64,000 nucleotides of DNA, from contig CAWBIU010000004.1 in the NCBI GenBank assembly GCA_963789015.1, positions 124,001 to 188,000 of the forward strand, given 5' to 3'. Positions 35,269 to 45,424 of the stretch are shown piece by piece. The DNA comes from JAOPZW01 sp963789015. GTDB taxonomy: Bacteria; Actinomycetota; Thermoleophilia; Solirubrobacterales; Solirubrobacteraceae. The notes beneath the pieces are model-generated. The model did no database searches and was not told where the DNA came from. It was given only the letters and a program-made list of their open reading frames with translations. The position numbers were made by a program, and so were the translations under genes. How positions within the stretch are numbered: position 1 is the stretch's first letter; each line of letters opens with the position of its first letter.

Positions 35269-36375
35269 ATGGCGATCGAGTTCTCCGAGCGGGTGCGCCG
35301 CATCCCCGTCTATCCGGCCGCGTCGGCCTACGCCGTGCCCGAGGACATCGCGATGATGGCCTCCAACGAGTCGCCCGACCCGCCGCTGCCGCAGGTCGTC
35401 GAGGCGATCACGCGCGTGCTCGGGGGCCTGAACCGCTACCCCGACCCGACGAACGCCGCCCTGCGCGGGGCGCTCTCGCGGCGCTACGGGGTGCCGGCGT
35501 CGCGCATCGTGATCGGCAACGGATCGGTTGAGATCCTGCTCGCCGCCGGCGACGCGTTGCTCGAGCCGGGCGCCGAGCTGGTCTACGCGTGGCCGTCGTT
35601 CTCGGTCTACCCGCACCTCGCCGCGGCCTCGGGCGCGACGGAGATCCGCGTCCCGCTCGACGCGCGCGAGCGCCACGACCTCGAGGCCATGGCGCGCGAG
35701 ATCACCGTGGCCACGCGCCTGGTCATCCTCTGCAACCCGAACAACCCGACCTCGACGGCGATCCCGTTCGACGACATCGCCGCCTTCGTCGCCGGCGTCC
35801 CGCGGCACGTCTGCGTGATCCTCGACGAGGCCTACATCGAGTTCAGCACGCTCGACGACCCGGACACGTCGCTCGACCTGCTCGCGCGCCACCAGAATCT
35901 CGTCCTCCTGCGCACGTTCTCCAAGGCCTACGGGCTGTGCGGGCTGCGCGTCGGCTTCGGGCTGTGCGGCTCGGAGGACTTCGTCACCGCGGTCAACCAG
36001 GTGCGCCAGCCGTTCTTCTGCAACAGCGCCGCGCAGGCCGCCGCCGTCGAGGCGCTGCGCCACCAGGACGCGGTCACGGAGCGCGTCGAGCGCGCCGTGG
36101 TGGCCCGCGTCGAGTTCGAGGACGGCCTCGGCGAGCTGGGCATCGAGCCGGCCGAGTCGCAGGCCAACTTCGCCTGGTTCGACCTGCCGGTCCCCGACGG
36201 CGAGGACGCCGGCGAGTTCGAGGCCGGCGTCGTGCGCGGCCTCGCCGAGCGCGGCGTGATCATCCGCGCCGGCTCGGCGCTGGGCAAGCCCGGCGCGATG
36301 CGCGTCACGTACGGCACGCCGGCCGACAACGCGCGGTTCCTGAGCGCGCTCGGCGAGCTGCTCGGCGCTGGATGA
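35269..36375 (+). CDS. hisC: HisC-type aminotransferase (histidinol-phosphate or aromatic)
   Basis: Pyridoxal phosphate class II aminotransferase. The 368-residue protein has the fold-I features NESPDPPLPQ, NPNNPTST, VILDEAYIEF and the PLP lysine motif TFSKAYGLCGLRVGFG. HisC and the aromatic-amino-acid aminotransferase (Pat) of actinobacteria cannot be told apart reliably by eye. The neighbours, chorismate mutase on one side and aroF-tyrA-aroA nearby, favour use in Phe/Tyr synthesis, with no his genes in the window. Its end overlaps the acyl-CoA dehydrogenase start by four bases (ATGA). Confidence 0.88.
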   Translation: MAIEFSERVRRIPVYPAASAYAVPEDIAMMASNESPDPPLPQVVEAITRVLGGLNRYPDPTNAALRGALSRRYGVPASRIVIGNGSVEILLAAGDALLEPGAELVYAWPSFSVYPHLAAASGATEIRVPLDARERHDLEAMAREITVATRLVILCNPNNPTSTAIPFDDIAAFVAGVPRHVCVILDEAYIEFSTLDDPDTSLDLLARHQNLVLLRTFSKAYGLCGLRVGFGLCGSEDFVTAVNQVRQPFFCNSAAQAAAVEALRHQDAVTERVERAVVARVEFEDGLGELGIEPAESQANFAWFDLPVPDGEDAGEFEAGVVRGLAERGVIIRAGSALGKPGAMRVTYGTPADNARFLSALGELLGAG

Positions 36376-37535
36376 GCTTCGACCCGCGCGACGCGCTCGC
36401 GCTCGACGCGCTGCTCAGCGACGAGGAGCGGGCGCTGCGCGACCGCGTGCGCCGCTACGTCGAGGAGCGCTTCGAGCCACGCGTCGCCGGGCTCTTCGAG
36501 CGGGCCGAGTTCCCGCGTGAGCTCGCCCGCGAGCTCGGCGAGCTCGGCGTGCTGGGCATGCACCTGCACGGCCACGGGTGCCCCGGGCGCAGCGCCGTCG
36601 AGTACGGCCTCGCGTGCCTGGAGCTCGAGGCCGGCGACACCGGCCTGCGCACCTTCGCCTCGGTGCAGGGCTCGCTGGCCATGACCGCGATCCACGCGTG
36701 GGGCTCGGACGAGCAGAAGGCGCGCTGGCTGCCGGCGATGGCGGCGGGCGAGGCGGTCGGCTGCTTCGGGCTGACCGAGCCCGGGGCGGGGAGCGACCCC
36801 GGGTCGATGACGACGACGGCGCGCCGCGTCGGCGGCGACTGGGTCCTCGACGGCGCCAAGCGCTGGATCGGCCTGGCCTCGATCGCCGACGTCGCCGTGA
36901 TCTGGGCGCGGACCGACGACGGCGTGCGCGGCTTCCTCGTGGCCACCGACACGCCGGGCTTCACCGCGACGCCGATCGAGCCCAAGCTCTCGATGCGCGC
37001 CTCGGTGCAGTGCGACATCGCGCTGGTGGACTGCCGCGTCGGCGCGGACGCGCTGCTGCCCGAGGGCCGCGGGCTGCGCGCGCCGTTCACCTGCCTGAAC
37101 GAGGCGCGCTACGGGATCATCTGGGGCGTGATGGGCGCGGCGCGCTCCGCCTACGAGTGCGCGCTGGATTACACGATCGGCCGCGAGCAGTTCGGCCGGC
37201 CCCTCGCCGGCTTCCAGCTCGTCCAGCAGGGCCTCGTCGACATGATGATCGCCGTCAACCGCGGCACGCTGCTGGCCCTGCATCTGGGCCGCATGCACGA
37301 CGAGGGCCGCCTGACGCCCGAGCACATCAGCGTCGGCAAGCTCGACAACACGCGCGAGGCGCTCGCGGTCGCCCGCACCGCCCGCGGGCTGCTCGGCGCC
37401 AACGGCATCACGCTCGACCTGCCGGTCATGCGCCACATGGTCAACCTCGAGTCGCCGCTGACCTACGAGGGGACGGCCGAGATCCACACGCTGATCCTCG
37501 GCCACGCGCTCACCGGCCGGCGCGCGTTCAGCTGA
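36372..37535 (+). CDS. Acyl-CoA dehydrogenase, glutaryl-CoA dehydrogenase-like
   Basis: FAD flavoprotein of the acyl-CoA dehydrogenase family, 387 residues. Visible are the FAD/substrate segment CFGLTEPGAGSDPGSMTT, GAKRWIGLAS, and the C-terminal TYEGTAEIHTLILGHALTG, whose Glu is the likely catalytic base in the glutaryl-CoA dehydrogenase position. GcdH oxidises and decarboxylates glutaryl-CoA from Lys/Trp breakdown. It overlaps hisC by four bases, so the two are made together. A decarboxylating role is a suggestion only. The last eight bases overlap the opposite-strand P1 peptidase gene. Confidence 0.88.
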   Translation: MSFDPRDALALDALLSDEERALRDRVRRYVEERFEPRVAGLFERAEFPRELARELGELGVLGMHLHGHGCPGRSAVEYGLACLELEAGDTGLRTFASVQGSLAMTAIHAWGSDEQKARWLPAMAAGEAVGCFGLTEPGAGSDPGSMTTTARRVGGDWVLDGAKRWIGLASIADVAVIWARTDDGVRGFLVATDTPGFTATPIEPKLSMRASVQCDIALVDCRVGADALLPEGRGLRAPFTCLNEARYGIIWGVMGAARSAYECALDYTIGREQFGRPLAGFQLVQQGLVDMMIAVNRGTLLALHLGRMHDEGRLTPEHISVGKLDNTREALAVARTARGLLGANGITLDLPVMRHMVNLESPLTYEGTAEIHTLILGHALTGRRAFS

Positions 37536-38496
37536 GCCGGAGGTCGCGCGCCGCGGGCACGCCGCCCGCGGCCGTCGCCGCGCGCACGGCGGAGACGGTC
37601 GCGCGCTCGATCGCCTCGACGGCGAGCACGGCCAGCCGCGTCGTCTCGGCCGGCCCGGGCGGTGGGCCATCGCCGGTGGCGAGGGCGAAGACCGTGTCGC
37701 CGTCGAACATCGTGTGGACGGGACGGATCGCGCGCGCCAGGCCGTCGTGGGCGACGGAGGCGAGGTGGTTGGCCTGCTCGACGTTCAGCGGCGCGTCGGT
37801 GGCGACGACGGCGATCGTGCTCTGCTCGAACGGCGCGGGGACGGGGCCGCCGCCGCGCATCAGCGCGACGCTGTCGGCGAAGCCGCCCTCGGGGAGACGC
37901 GTGCCCGCGACGATCGCGCCGCCCGCCGCCGGGTCGACGACGTCGCCGCCCGCGTTGACGGCCACCAGCGCGCCGACGACGGCGCCGCCGGCGGCCACGC
38001 TCGCCGTCCCGATGCCGCCCTTGGTCGCGCCCGCCATGCCCAGGACCTTGCCGACCGTCGCGCCGGTGCCGGCGCCCACGCTGCCCTGCTCGGGCGGCTC
38101 GGACGAGGCGGCGGCCGCGGCGGCGCGGCCCATCTCGACGTCGGGCCACGCGAGCGCGCCGAGCGACAGGTCGAAGATCACGGCGGCGGGGACGATCGGC
38201 ACGAGGATCCCCTGGGCGTCGTAGCCGATCCCCTCGCCGGCGAGGTGACGCGCCACGCCCGACGCGGCCTCGAGGCCGAACGCGCTGCCGCCGCACAGCA
38301 CGACGGCGTGGACGCGCTCCACGAGCGTCCCGGGGCGGCACAGGTCGGTCTCGCGGGTGCCGGGGGCGGCGCCGCGGACGGCGACCCCCGCCGTCGCCCC
38401 GGCGCGGCAGACGACGACGCTGCAGCCCGTCAGCGCCTCGGCGTCGCCGGCGTGCCCGACTTCGATGCCCACCACGTCGGTGATCGCGTCGTGCAT
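37528..38496 (-). CDS. P1 family peptidase (DmpA/BapA-like Ntn hydrolase)
   Basis: A 322-residue S58-family hydrolase. It starts HDAITDVVGIEVGHAGDAEALTG and contains VCRAGATAGVAVRGAAPGTRETDL, LCGGSAFGLEAA, PEQGSVGAGTGATVGK and VGALVAVNAGGDVVDP, all characteristic of this family, whose members cut themselves to expose an N-terminal nucleophile and act on beta-peptides or D-esters and amides. The exact cleavage residue I cannot fix by eye. ATG 38496 was chosen because HDAI follows the family start; an upstream in-frame start at 38562 would overlap the aroF leader region. It is divergent from the aroF leader. Confidence 0.85.
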   Translation of the reverse strand: MHDAITDVVGIEVGHAGDAEALTGCSVVVCRAGATAGVAVRGAAPGTRETDLCRPGTLVERVHAVVLCGGSAFGLEAASGVARHLAGEGIGYDAQGILVPIVPAAVIFDLSLGALAWPDVEMGRAAAAAASSEPPEQGSVGAGTGATVGKVLGMAGATKGGIGTASVAAGGAVVGALVAVNAGGDVVDPAAGGAIVAGTRLPEGGFADSVALMRGGGPVPAPFEQSTIAVVATDAPLNVEQANHLASVAHDGLARAIRPVHTMFDGDTVFALATGDGPPPGPAETTRLAVLAVEAIERATVSAVRAATAAGGVPAARDLRLS

Positions 38497-38535
38497 GGGC
38501 GCAGTCAAGCACTGGCGCGGCCGAACGCGGTCTGC

Positions 38536-38541
38536 CACAAT
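38536..38541 (+). promoter_or_regulatory. Candidate -10 element of the aroF leader transcript
   Basis: CACAAT, 10 bases before the GTG of the leader peptide. Confidence 0.4.
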
Positions 38542-38551
38542 CGGGCCCGTC

Positions 38552-38647
38552 GTGAGCGACACCGTCGACAGCGCCCGCCGTTCCGCGCCCTGCGCCGCGC
38601 TGTCCGTGTACGCCTACGCCTATCCCCGCGCCTGGCGATTTAGCTAG
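38552..38647 (+). CDS. Leader peptide rich in Tyr, Trp and Phe codons upstream of aroF
   Basis: A 31-residue reading frame, GTG 38552 to TAG 38645-38647. Its last part is V-Y-A-Y-A-Y-P-R-A-W-R-F-S, that is three Tyr, one Trp and one Phe codon within 12 codons, in a genome where these residues are rare. It ends 144 bases before aroF, the DAHP synthase gene, and is followed by pairable RNA segments. This is the layout of a classical amino-acid attenuator leader peptide: ribosome stalling at Tyr/Trp/Phe codons would change RNA folding. Translation of the peptide is inferred, not shown. The frame is open far upstream but antisense to the P1 gene. Confidence 0.7.
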   Translation: MSDTVDSARRSAPCAALSVYAYAYPRAWRFS

Positions 38648-38734
38648 GCGCTCGGTCGACCCTGTCTGCGGACATCGGGTCGCCAACGAAAGGGCCGAGG
38701 GGCCGAGCGCCGTTAACCGGAGCGAACCCGCTCC
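38647..38734 (+). promoter_or_regulatory. Candidate attenuator RNA before aroF
   Basis: GGCGCTCGG (38647-38655) pairs perfectly with CCGAGCGCC (38703-38711) and encloses a stable hairpin (CGACCC-TGTC with GACA-GGGTCG, 38657-38682). The left arm overlaps the leader stop codon and can alternatively pair through GGCGC (38647-38651) with GCGCC 38628-38632 inside the leader coding region. A further hairpin is GGAGCG/CGCTCC (38719-38734). There is no clear T-run, as is usual in G+C-rich actinobacteria. The octamer TAGCTAGG occurs at 38641-38648 and again at 38770-38777. Confidence 0.55.
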
Positions 38735-38791
38735 ACATCAGGGCCCAACTCGTACCGTTCTCGAAGGCGTAGCTAGGAAGAAGGCACTCGG

Positions 38792-39826
38792 ATGATGATC
38801 GTCATGAAGTCGGACGCGACGGAGGACCAGGTCCGTTCTGTCGTGGAGCGGATCGAATCGGCGGGCGCTCGAGCCCATCGCTCGAGCGGGGAGGAGGTGA
38901 CGGTGATCGGCGCGATCGGCGATCGCGAGCACATCGCCCGCCTCGAGCTCGAGGGCTCGCCCGGGGTCGAGCGCGTCGTCCCGATCCTCAAGCCCTACAA
39001 ACTGGCGTCGACCCAGATCCGCCACGGCGAGCGCTCGATCCTCGACATCGGGGGGCGCAAGGTCGGCGGCGAGCACTTCGCGCTGATCGCGGGCCCGTGC
39101 ACCGTCGAGTCGCGCGACCAGCTGCTGACCGCGGCGCACGCCGTCCACCAGGGCGGGGCGACGATGCTGCGCGGCGGCGCCTACAAGCCGCGCACGAGCC
39201 CGTACGCGTTCCAGGGCCTGGGCACCGAGGGCCTGCGCCTGCTCGCCGAGGCCAAGGCGCAGACCGGCCTGCCGATCGTCACCGAGCTGATGGACGCGCG
39301 CGATCTCGAGCCCGTGCTCGAGGTGGCCGACGTGCTGCAGATCGGCGCGCGCAACATGCAGAACTACGCGCTGCTCAGCGAGGTCGGGCGCTCCGGGCGC
39401 CCGGCGCTGATCAAGCGCGGCCTGTCGAGCACGCTCGACGAGCTGCTGATGGCGGCCGAGTACGTCCTCAAGGAGGGCAACGAGAACGTGATGCTGTGCG
39501 AGCGCGGCATCCGCACGTTCGAGACCGCCTACCGCTTCACGCTCGACCTCACCGCCGTGCCCGTGCTCAAGGAGCTCAGCCACCTGCCGGTGATCGTCGA
39601 CCCCAGCCACGCGCCCGGCCGGCGCGATCTCGTCGAGCCGCTCAGCCTCGCCGCCGCGGCGGCGGGCGCCGACGGCATCATCGTCGAGGTCCACCCGCAG
39701 CCGGAGGAGGCGATCTGCGACGGCCCGCAGCAGCTGCGCGCCGCCGACTTCGCGCGCTACGCGCAGAAGGTCGAGGCGGCCGCGGCCGTCGCGGGCAAGA
39801 CGTCGTTCATCGCCGCCGCGGCGTGA
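38792..39826 (+). CDS. aroF: 3-deoxy-7-phosphoheptulonate (DAHP) synthase, type I beta with N-terminal regulatory domain
   Basis: First enzyme of the shikimate pathway, condensing PEP and erythrose 4-phosphate. The 344-residue protein has a ferredoxin-like N-terminal domain of about 75 residues (MMIVMKSDATEDQVRSVVERI), as in the Thermotoga type that gives aromatic feedback inhibition, followed by the catalytic barrel with IAGPCTVES, LRGGAYKPRTSPYAFQG, and the metal-ligand region VIVDPSHAPGRRD. ATG 38792 has AAGAAGG nine bases upstream. It heads aroF-tyrA-aroA and is preceded by the leader peptide described above. Confidence 0.96.
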   Translation: MMIVMKSDATEDQVRSVVERIESAGARAHRSSGEEVTVIGAIGDREHIARLELEGSPGVERVVPILKPYKLASTQIRHGERSILDIGGRKVGGEHFALIAGPCTVESRDQLLTAAHAVHQGGATMLRGGAYKPRTSPYAFQGLGTEGLRLLAEAKAQTGLPIVTELMDARDLEPVLEVADVLQIGARNMQNYALLSEVGRSGRPALIKRGLSSTLDELLMAAEYVLKEGNENVMLCERGIRTFETAYRFTLDLTAVPVLKELSHLPVIVDPSHAPGRRDLVEPLSLAAAAAGADGIIVEVHPQPEEAICDGPQQLRAADFARYAQKVEAAAAVAGKTSFIAAAA

Positions 39827-39830
39827 GCGC

Positions 39831-40880
39831 TTGATCGTCGCGGTCGTCGGCGTCGGGGTCATCGGCGGCTCGGTCGGCCTGGCCGCCCGCGCCCGGCTCG
39901 GCGCCACCGTGCGCGGGGTCGACCCGCGCGCGGACGAGGCGCTCGCCGCCGGTGCGATCGACGAGGCGTGCGCCGATCTCGCGTCGGCCCTCGACGGGGC
40001 CGACGCGGCGATCGTCGCCGTGCCGGTGGCCGCGCTGCCCGGGACCGTCGCCGCCGTGCTCGAGTCCGCGCCGCCGGGCTGCCTGGTCACCGACGTGGGC
40101 TCGACGAAGCGCGCCGTGGTCGCCGCCAACGCCGACGAGCGCTTCGTCGGCGGCCACCCGCTGGCGGGCAGCGAGGCGGCGGGCGTCGCCCACGCGCGCG
40201 CCGACCTCTTCGACGAGGCGATCTGGTACCTGACGCCGACCTCCGCGACCTCGGGGATCGTGCTCGAGCGCCTGCACCGCCTGATCACCGGCCTGGGCGC
40301 GCGTCCGCTGGCCATCGACGCCGACACCCACGACCGCATGATGGCCGCCGTCTCGCACCTGCCCCACGTCGTCGCCAACACGCTCGTCGGCCAGGCCGGC
40401 CGCGCGCTCGGCGGCGAGCGGCTGCCGCCGACCGGCCCGTCGTTCCGCGACGCGACGCGCGTGGCGGGCGCCAACCCGGCCCTGTGGCCCGACATCTACC
40501 TGGCCAACCGCGACGCGCTGCTCGACGCCATCGACGACATCCTGCGCCGCCTCGAGCAGGCGCGCGACGCGCTCGCGGCCGGCGACCGCGACCGCCTGAC
40601 GGAATGGCAGGAGGCGGCGGCGGGCGAGCGCCAGGCGCTGCTCGAGGCCGGCGTCCTCGGTGGCCCGGTGACCGAACTGCGCGCGGCCGTCCCCAACCGC
40701 CCCGGCGTGATCGCCGACGTCGCGCTGACGCTCGGGCGCGCGGGCATCAACATCTCCGACATGGCGCTGACCCCCTCACCCGACTTCACGCGCGGCGAGA
40801 TCGCCCTGTGGGTCGGCGCCGGCGACGCCGACCGCGCTCGCGACCTGCTCATCGGCCTCGGCCTCAAGGTCGCCTCATGA
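39831..40880 (+). CDS. tyrA: Prephenate dehydrogenase with C-terminal ACT domain
   Basis: NAD(P)-dependent enzyme leading to Tyr. The 349-residue protein starts with a Rossmann motif VVGVGVIGGSVG, then VTDVGSTKRAVV, the substrate segment GGHPLAGSEAAG, VSHLPHVVAN, and ends with an ACT-like regulatory domain (about 275-349, VPNRPGVIADVALTLGRAGINI) that probably senses Tyr. The start TTG 39831 is four bases after the aroF stop, so the genes are coupled. Its stop overlaps aroA by four bases. Confidence 0.94.
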   Translation: MIVAVVGVGVIGGSVGLAARARLGATVRGVDPRADEALAAGAIDEACADLASALDGADAAIVAVPVAALPGTVAAVLESAPPGCLVTDVGSTKRAVVAANADERFVGGHPLAGSEAAGVAHARADLFDEAIWYLTPTSATSGIVLERLHRLITGLGARPLAIDADTHDRMMAAVSHLPHVVANTLVGQAGRALGGERLPPTGPSFRDATRVAGANPALWPDIYLANRDALLDAIDDILRRLEQARDALAAGDRDRLTEWQEAAAGERQALLEAGVLGGPVTELRAAVPNRPGVIADVALTLGRAGINISDMALTPSPDFTRGEIALWVGAGDADRARDLLIGLGLKVAS

Positions 40881-42178
40881 CCACGGTCCGCTTCGACCCG
40901 GCCGCGCGGCCGCTCCGCGGCGAGCTCGCGCCGCCCGCCGACAAGTCGATCTCGCACCGCGCGGCGATCTTCGGAGCGATGTCCTCGACGCCGGTGCGCG
41001 TGCGCAACTACCTGCACGCCGCGGACACGAACTCGACGCTCGACGCCGTCCGCGCCGTCGGAGCGACGGTCGAGCCCGACGGCGACGCGCTCGTCGTGCG
41101 CGGCGTCGGCCTGCGCGGGACGCGGATCCCCGACCTGCCGATCGACGTCGGCAACGCCGGCACGCTGATGCGGCTGCTGCCCGGATGGCTGGCGGCCCAG
41201 GAGGGTCGCGAGTTCGTGCTCGACGGCGACGCCTCGATCCGCCGGCGCCCCGTCGACCGGATCGCCGAGCCGCTCGGGCGGATGGGCGCGCGGATCGTCG
41301 CGACCGAGGACCGCTTTCCGCCCTTCACGGTCACCGGCGCGCCGCTGCGCGCGATCGCCTACGAGCTGCCCGTGGCCAGCGCCCAGGTCAAGTCGGCGGT
41401 GGCGATCGCCGCGCTGGCGGCCGACGGCCCGACGACGATCACCGAGCCGGCGCCGAGCCGCGACCACACCGAGCGGATGCTCGCCGCCGCCGGCGTCGCC
41501 GTCCGCCGTCAGGGGCGCGAGCTGACGATCCCGCCCGTCGAGCGCCTCGAGCTCGACGCGCTGCTCGTCCCCGGTGACCCGTCCTCGGCCGCCTTCGCGA
41601 TCGCCGCGGCCGTGCTCGTGCCCGGCTCGCGCGTGACGCTGACCGGCGTCGGGACGAACTGGACGCGCAGCGGCTTCGTGCGGATCGTGCGCCGCATGGG
41701 CGGGGTGATCGAGGGCGCGCTCGAGGACGATCCGGGCACAACGGTGCCCGACAGCGACCCCGTCGCCGACCTCGAGGTCTCGGCCGGCGCGCTCGTGGCC
41801 ACGGAGGTCGAGGCCGAGGAGGTCCCGCTGGCCATCGACGAGCTGCCGCTCGTGGCCCTGCTGGGCTGCTTCGCCGAGGGCGAGACCGTCGTGCGCGGCG
41901 CCGAGGAGCTGCGCCTGAAGGAGTCCGACCGGATCACCGCCGTGGTCGACGGCCTGCGCGGCCTGGGCGCCGACATCGACGCGACGCCCGACGGCTTCGT
42001 CGTGCGCGGGACGGGCGGTCTGCGCGGCGGGGCGATCGAGTCCCACGGCGACCACCGGCTGGCCATGCTCGGCGCCGTCGCCGGGCTCGCCTCGCGCCAG
42101 GGCGTGGACGTGATCGGCATGGAGGCGGCGTCGGTCAGCTACCCGACCTTCACGGCCGACATGGCCAGGCTGATGTAA
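40877..42178 (+). CDS. aroA: 3-phosphoshikimate 1-carboxyvinyltransferase (EPSP synthase)
   Basis: Makes 5-enolpyruvylshikimate 3-phosphate from shikimate 3-phosphate and PEP. The 433-residue protein has APPADKSISHRAAIFGAMS, the GNAGTLMRLLPGW loop, SAQVKSAVAIAAL, PGDPSSAAFAIAAA and ELRLKESDRITAV, with GDHRLAM late, all standard EPSP synthase motifs. The ATG overlaps the tyrA stop (ATGA). It is the last gene of the aroF operon, with ftsH beginning 14 bases later behind its own GGAGGG. Confidence 0.97.
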   Translation: MTTVRFDPAARPLRGELAPPADKSISHRAAIFGAMSSTPVRVRNYLHAADTNSTLDAVRAVGATVEPDGDALVVRGVGLRGTRIPDLPIDVGNAGTLMRLLPGWLAAQEGREFVLDGDASIRRRPVDRIAEPLGRMGARIVATEDRFPPFTVTGAPLRAIAYELPVASAQVKSAVAIAALAADGPTTITEPAPSRDHTERMLAAAGVAVRRQGRELTIPPVERLELDALLVPGDPSSAAFAIAAAVLVPGSRVTLTGVGTNWTRSGFVRIVRRMGGVIEGALEDDPGTTVPDSDPVADLEVSAGALVATEVEAEEVPLAIDELPLVALLGCFAEGETVVRGAEELRLKESDRITAVVDGLRGLGADIDATPDGFVVRGTGGLRGGAIESHGDHRLAMLGAVAGLASRQGVDVIGMEAASVSYPTFTADMARLM

Positions 42179-42192
42179 TTCGGAGGGCCGAC

Positions 42193-44196
<2,004 letters not shown>

Positions 44197-45165
44197 CCGC
44201 GGCGCCGCGCCCGGGCCGGCTGGCTCGGTAGCGGAGAATCACCCACAGCGATCCGAGCAGGACGTTGAGCCCGATCAGCACGCAGTACGCCACGTCGAAG
44301 AGGACCAGATCGCGGCCCGTGGGCGTCCCCGCGTATTCGGCCGTGTTGGGCCAGTCGAAGTGCCAGCCCTCGCCGGCGAGCCCGTCGACGGCGAGGATCG
44401 ACCAACCGTACGCCGAGTCCCATGCGGCGTGCAGGAGGACGACGCCCACGAAGGTCGCGACGATCGTCCACGTCACCCGGAGCTTGCCGGTGGGGGAGGC
44501 GCCGGCGAACAGCGCGGCGCCGAGCAGGGCGGTCCAGGTGATGTGCCCGAACGGCGCGAGCAGGGCGCGAGCCGCCTCGGTGCCCACGATGTTGACGACA
44601 GGGTGGTCGTGCACGTGCTCGATCAGCGCCTGCAGCGCGTAGCCGGTGCTCTCGAACGCGGCGAAGCCGGCGCCCACGGTGGCGCCGAGGATGAGCCCGT
44701 TCCGGGGCGTCCGCGCGTGCACGCTGCGCGCGGCCGCGAGCAGGACGAGCGCCTTCGCCGTCTCCTCGATCAGGCCGACGCTCAGGAACGTCCCGGCCAC
44801 GCTGGGCATCACCTCGACCTCGGTCAGCGCCGCGGACAGGAGGCCCAGCGTGCCGGCGCCGAGGAACCCCAACGTCAGCGCCTCGGCGCCGACGCCCTCG
44901 TCGTGCGGCCGGGTCGCGGCAAGCGCGACCATCGACACCGGAACGAAGAAGCTCCCGACGATGAGCAGCGTGGGCACGAGGATCGTGTCGTTCGTGATCG
45001 CGACGATCAGCGCGGCGAGCAGCCATGCGAGCGCGCCTCCGATGAGGATGATGAGCCACAGACGGCTCGGTCGGACGACGGAGCGGCCGGCGCGATGTGG
45101 GGCTTGGTCGGCCATGACGTGGGACATGTTCGCTGAACGCCCTCATCGCGTGGCATCCTTTTGGC

Positions 45166-45402
45166 ATGCCGATCTACGAGTACCGCTGCGTGGGCTGCGA
45201 GGAGCGCTTCGAGGAGCTCGTGCGCGGGTCCGATCCCGTCGTCGCGTGTCCGGAGTGCCACGGCCAGGAGGTCGAGCGCCTGCTCTCGACGTTCGCCGGC
45301 GTCGGCGGCTCGAAGGCGCCCGCCGCGGACTACTCGCGCCTGATGTCCAACGTCGGGCGCAGCGGCGGTGGCGGCTGCTGCGGCGGCGCCTGCGGGCACT
45401 AG
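45166..45402 (+). CDS. FmdB-type zinc ribbon protein
   Basis: A 78-residue protein. MPIYEYRCVGCEERFEELV with CPECHGQ further on forms a four-Cys zinc ribbon of the FmdB/DUF family, often a putative regulatory or stress protein. The C-terminus is Gly/Cys-rich with SGGGGCCGGACGH, which adds a second set of possible metal ligands. CATCCT stands six bases before the ATG at 45166 as a weak -10 candidate, with no ribosome-binding site. Confidence 0.85.
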   Translation: MPIYEYRCVGCEERFEELVRGSDPVVACPECHGQEVERLLSTFAGVGGSKAPAADYSRLMSNVGRSGGGGCCGGACGH

Positions 45403-45424
45403 GCCGCTTCTCGCAGGCTCGAGC

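Noticed and set aside
38357..38647. 96-codon plus-strand frame ending with the aroF leader peptide
   Set aside because: The upstream two-thirds is antisense to the P1 peptidase; only the last 31 codons from GTG 38552 make sense as a leader.
38648..38791. T-box riboswitch before aroF
   Set aside because: No T-box consensus (AGGGTGG-type) is seen; the leader peptide favours ribosome-mediated attenuation.
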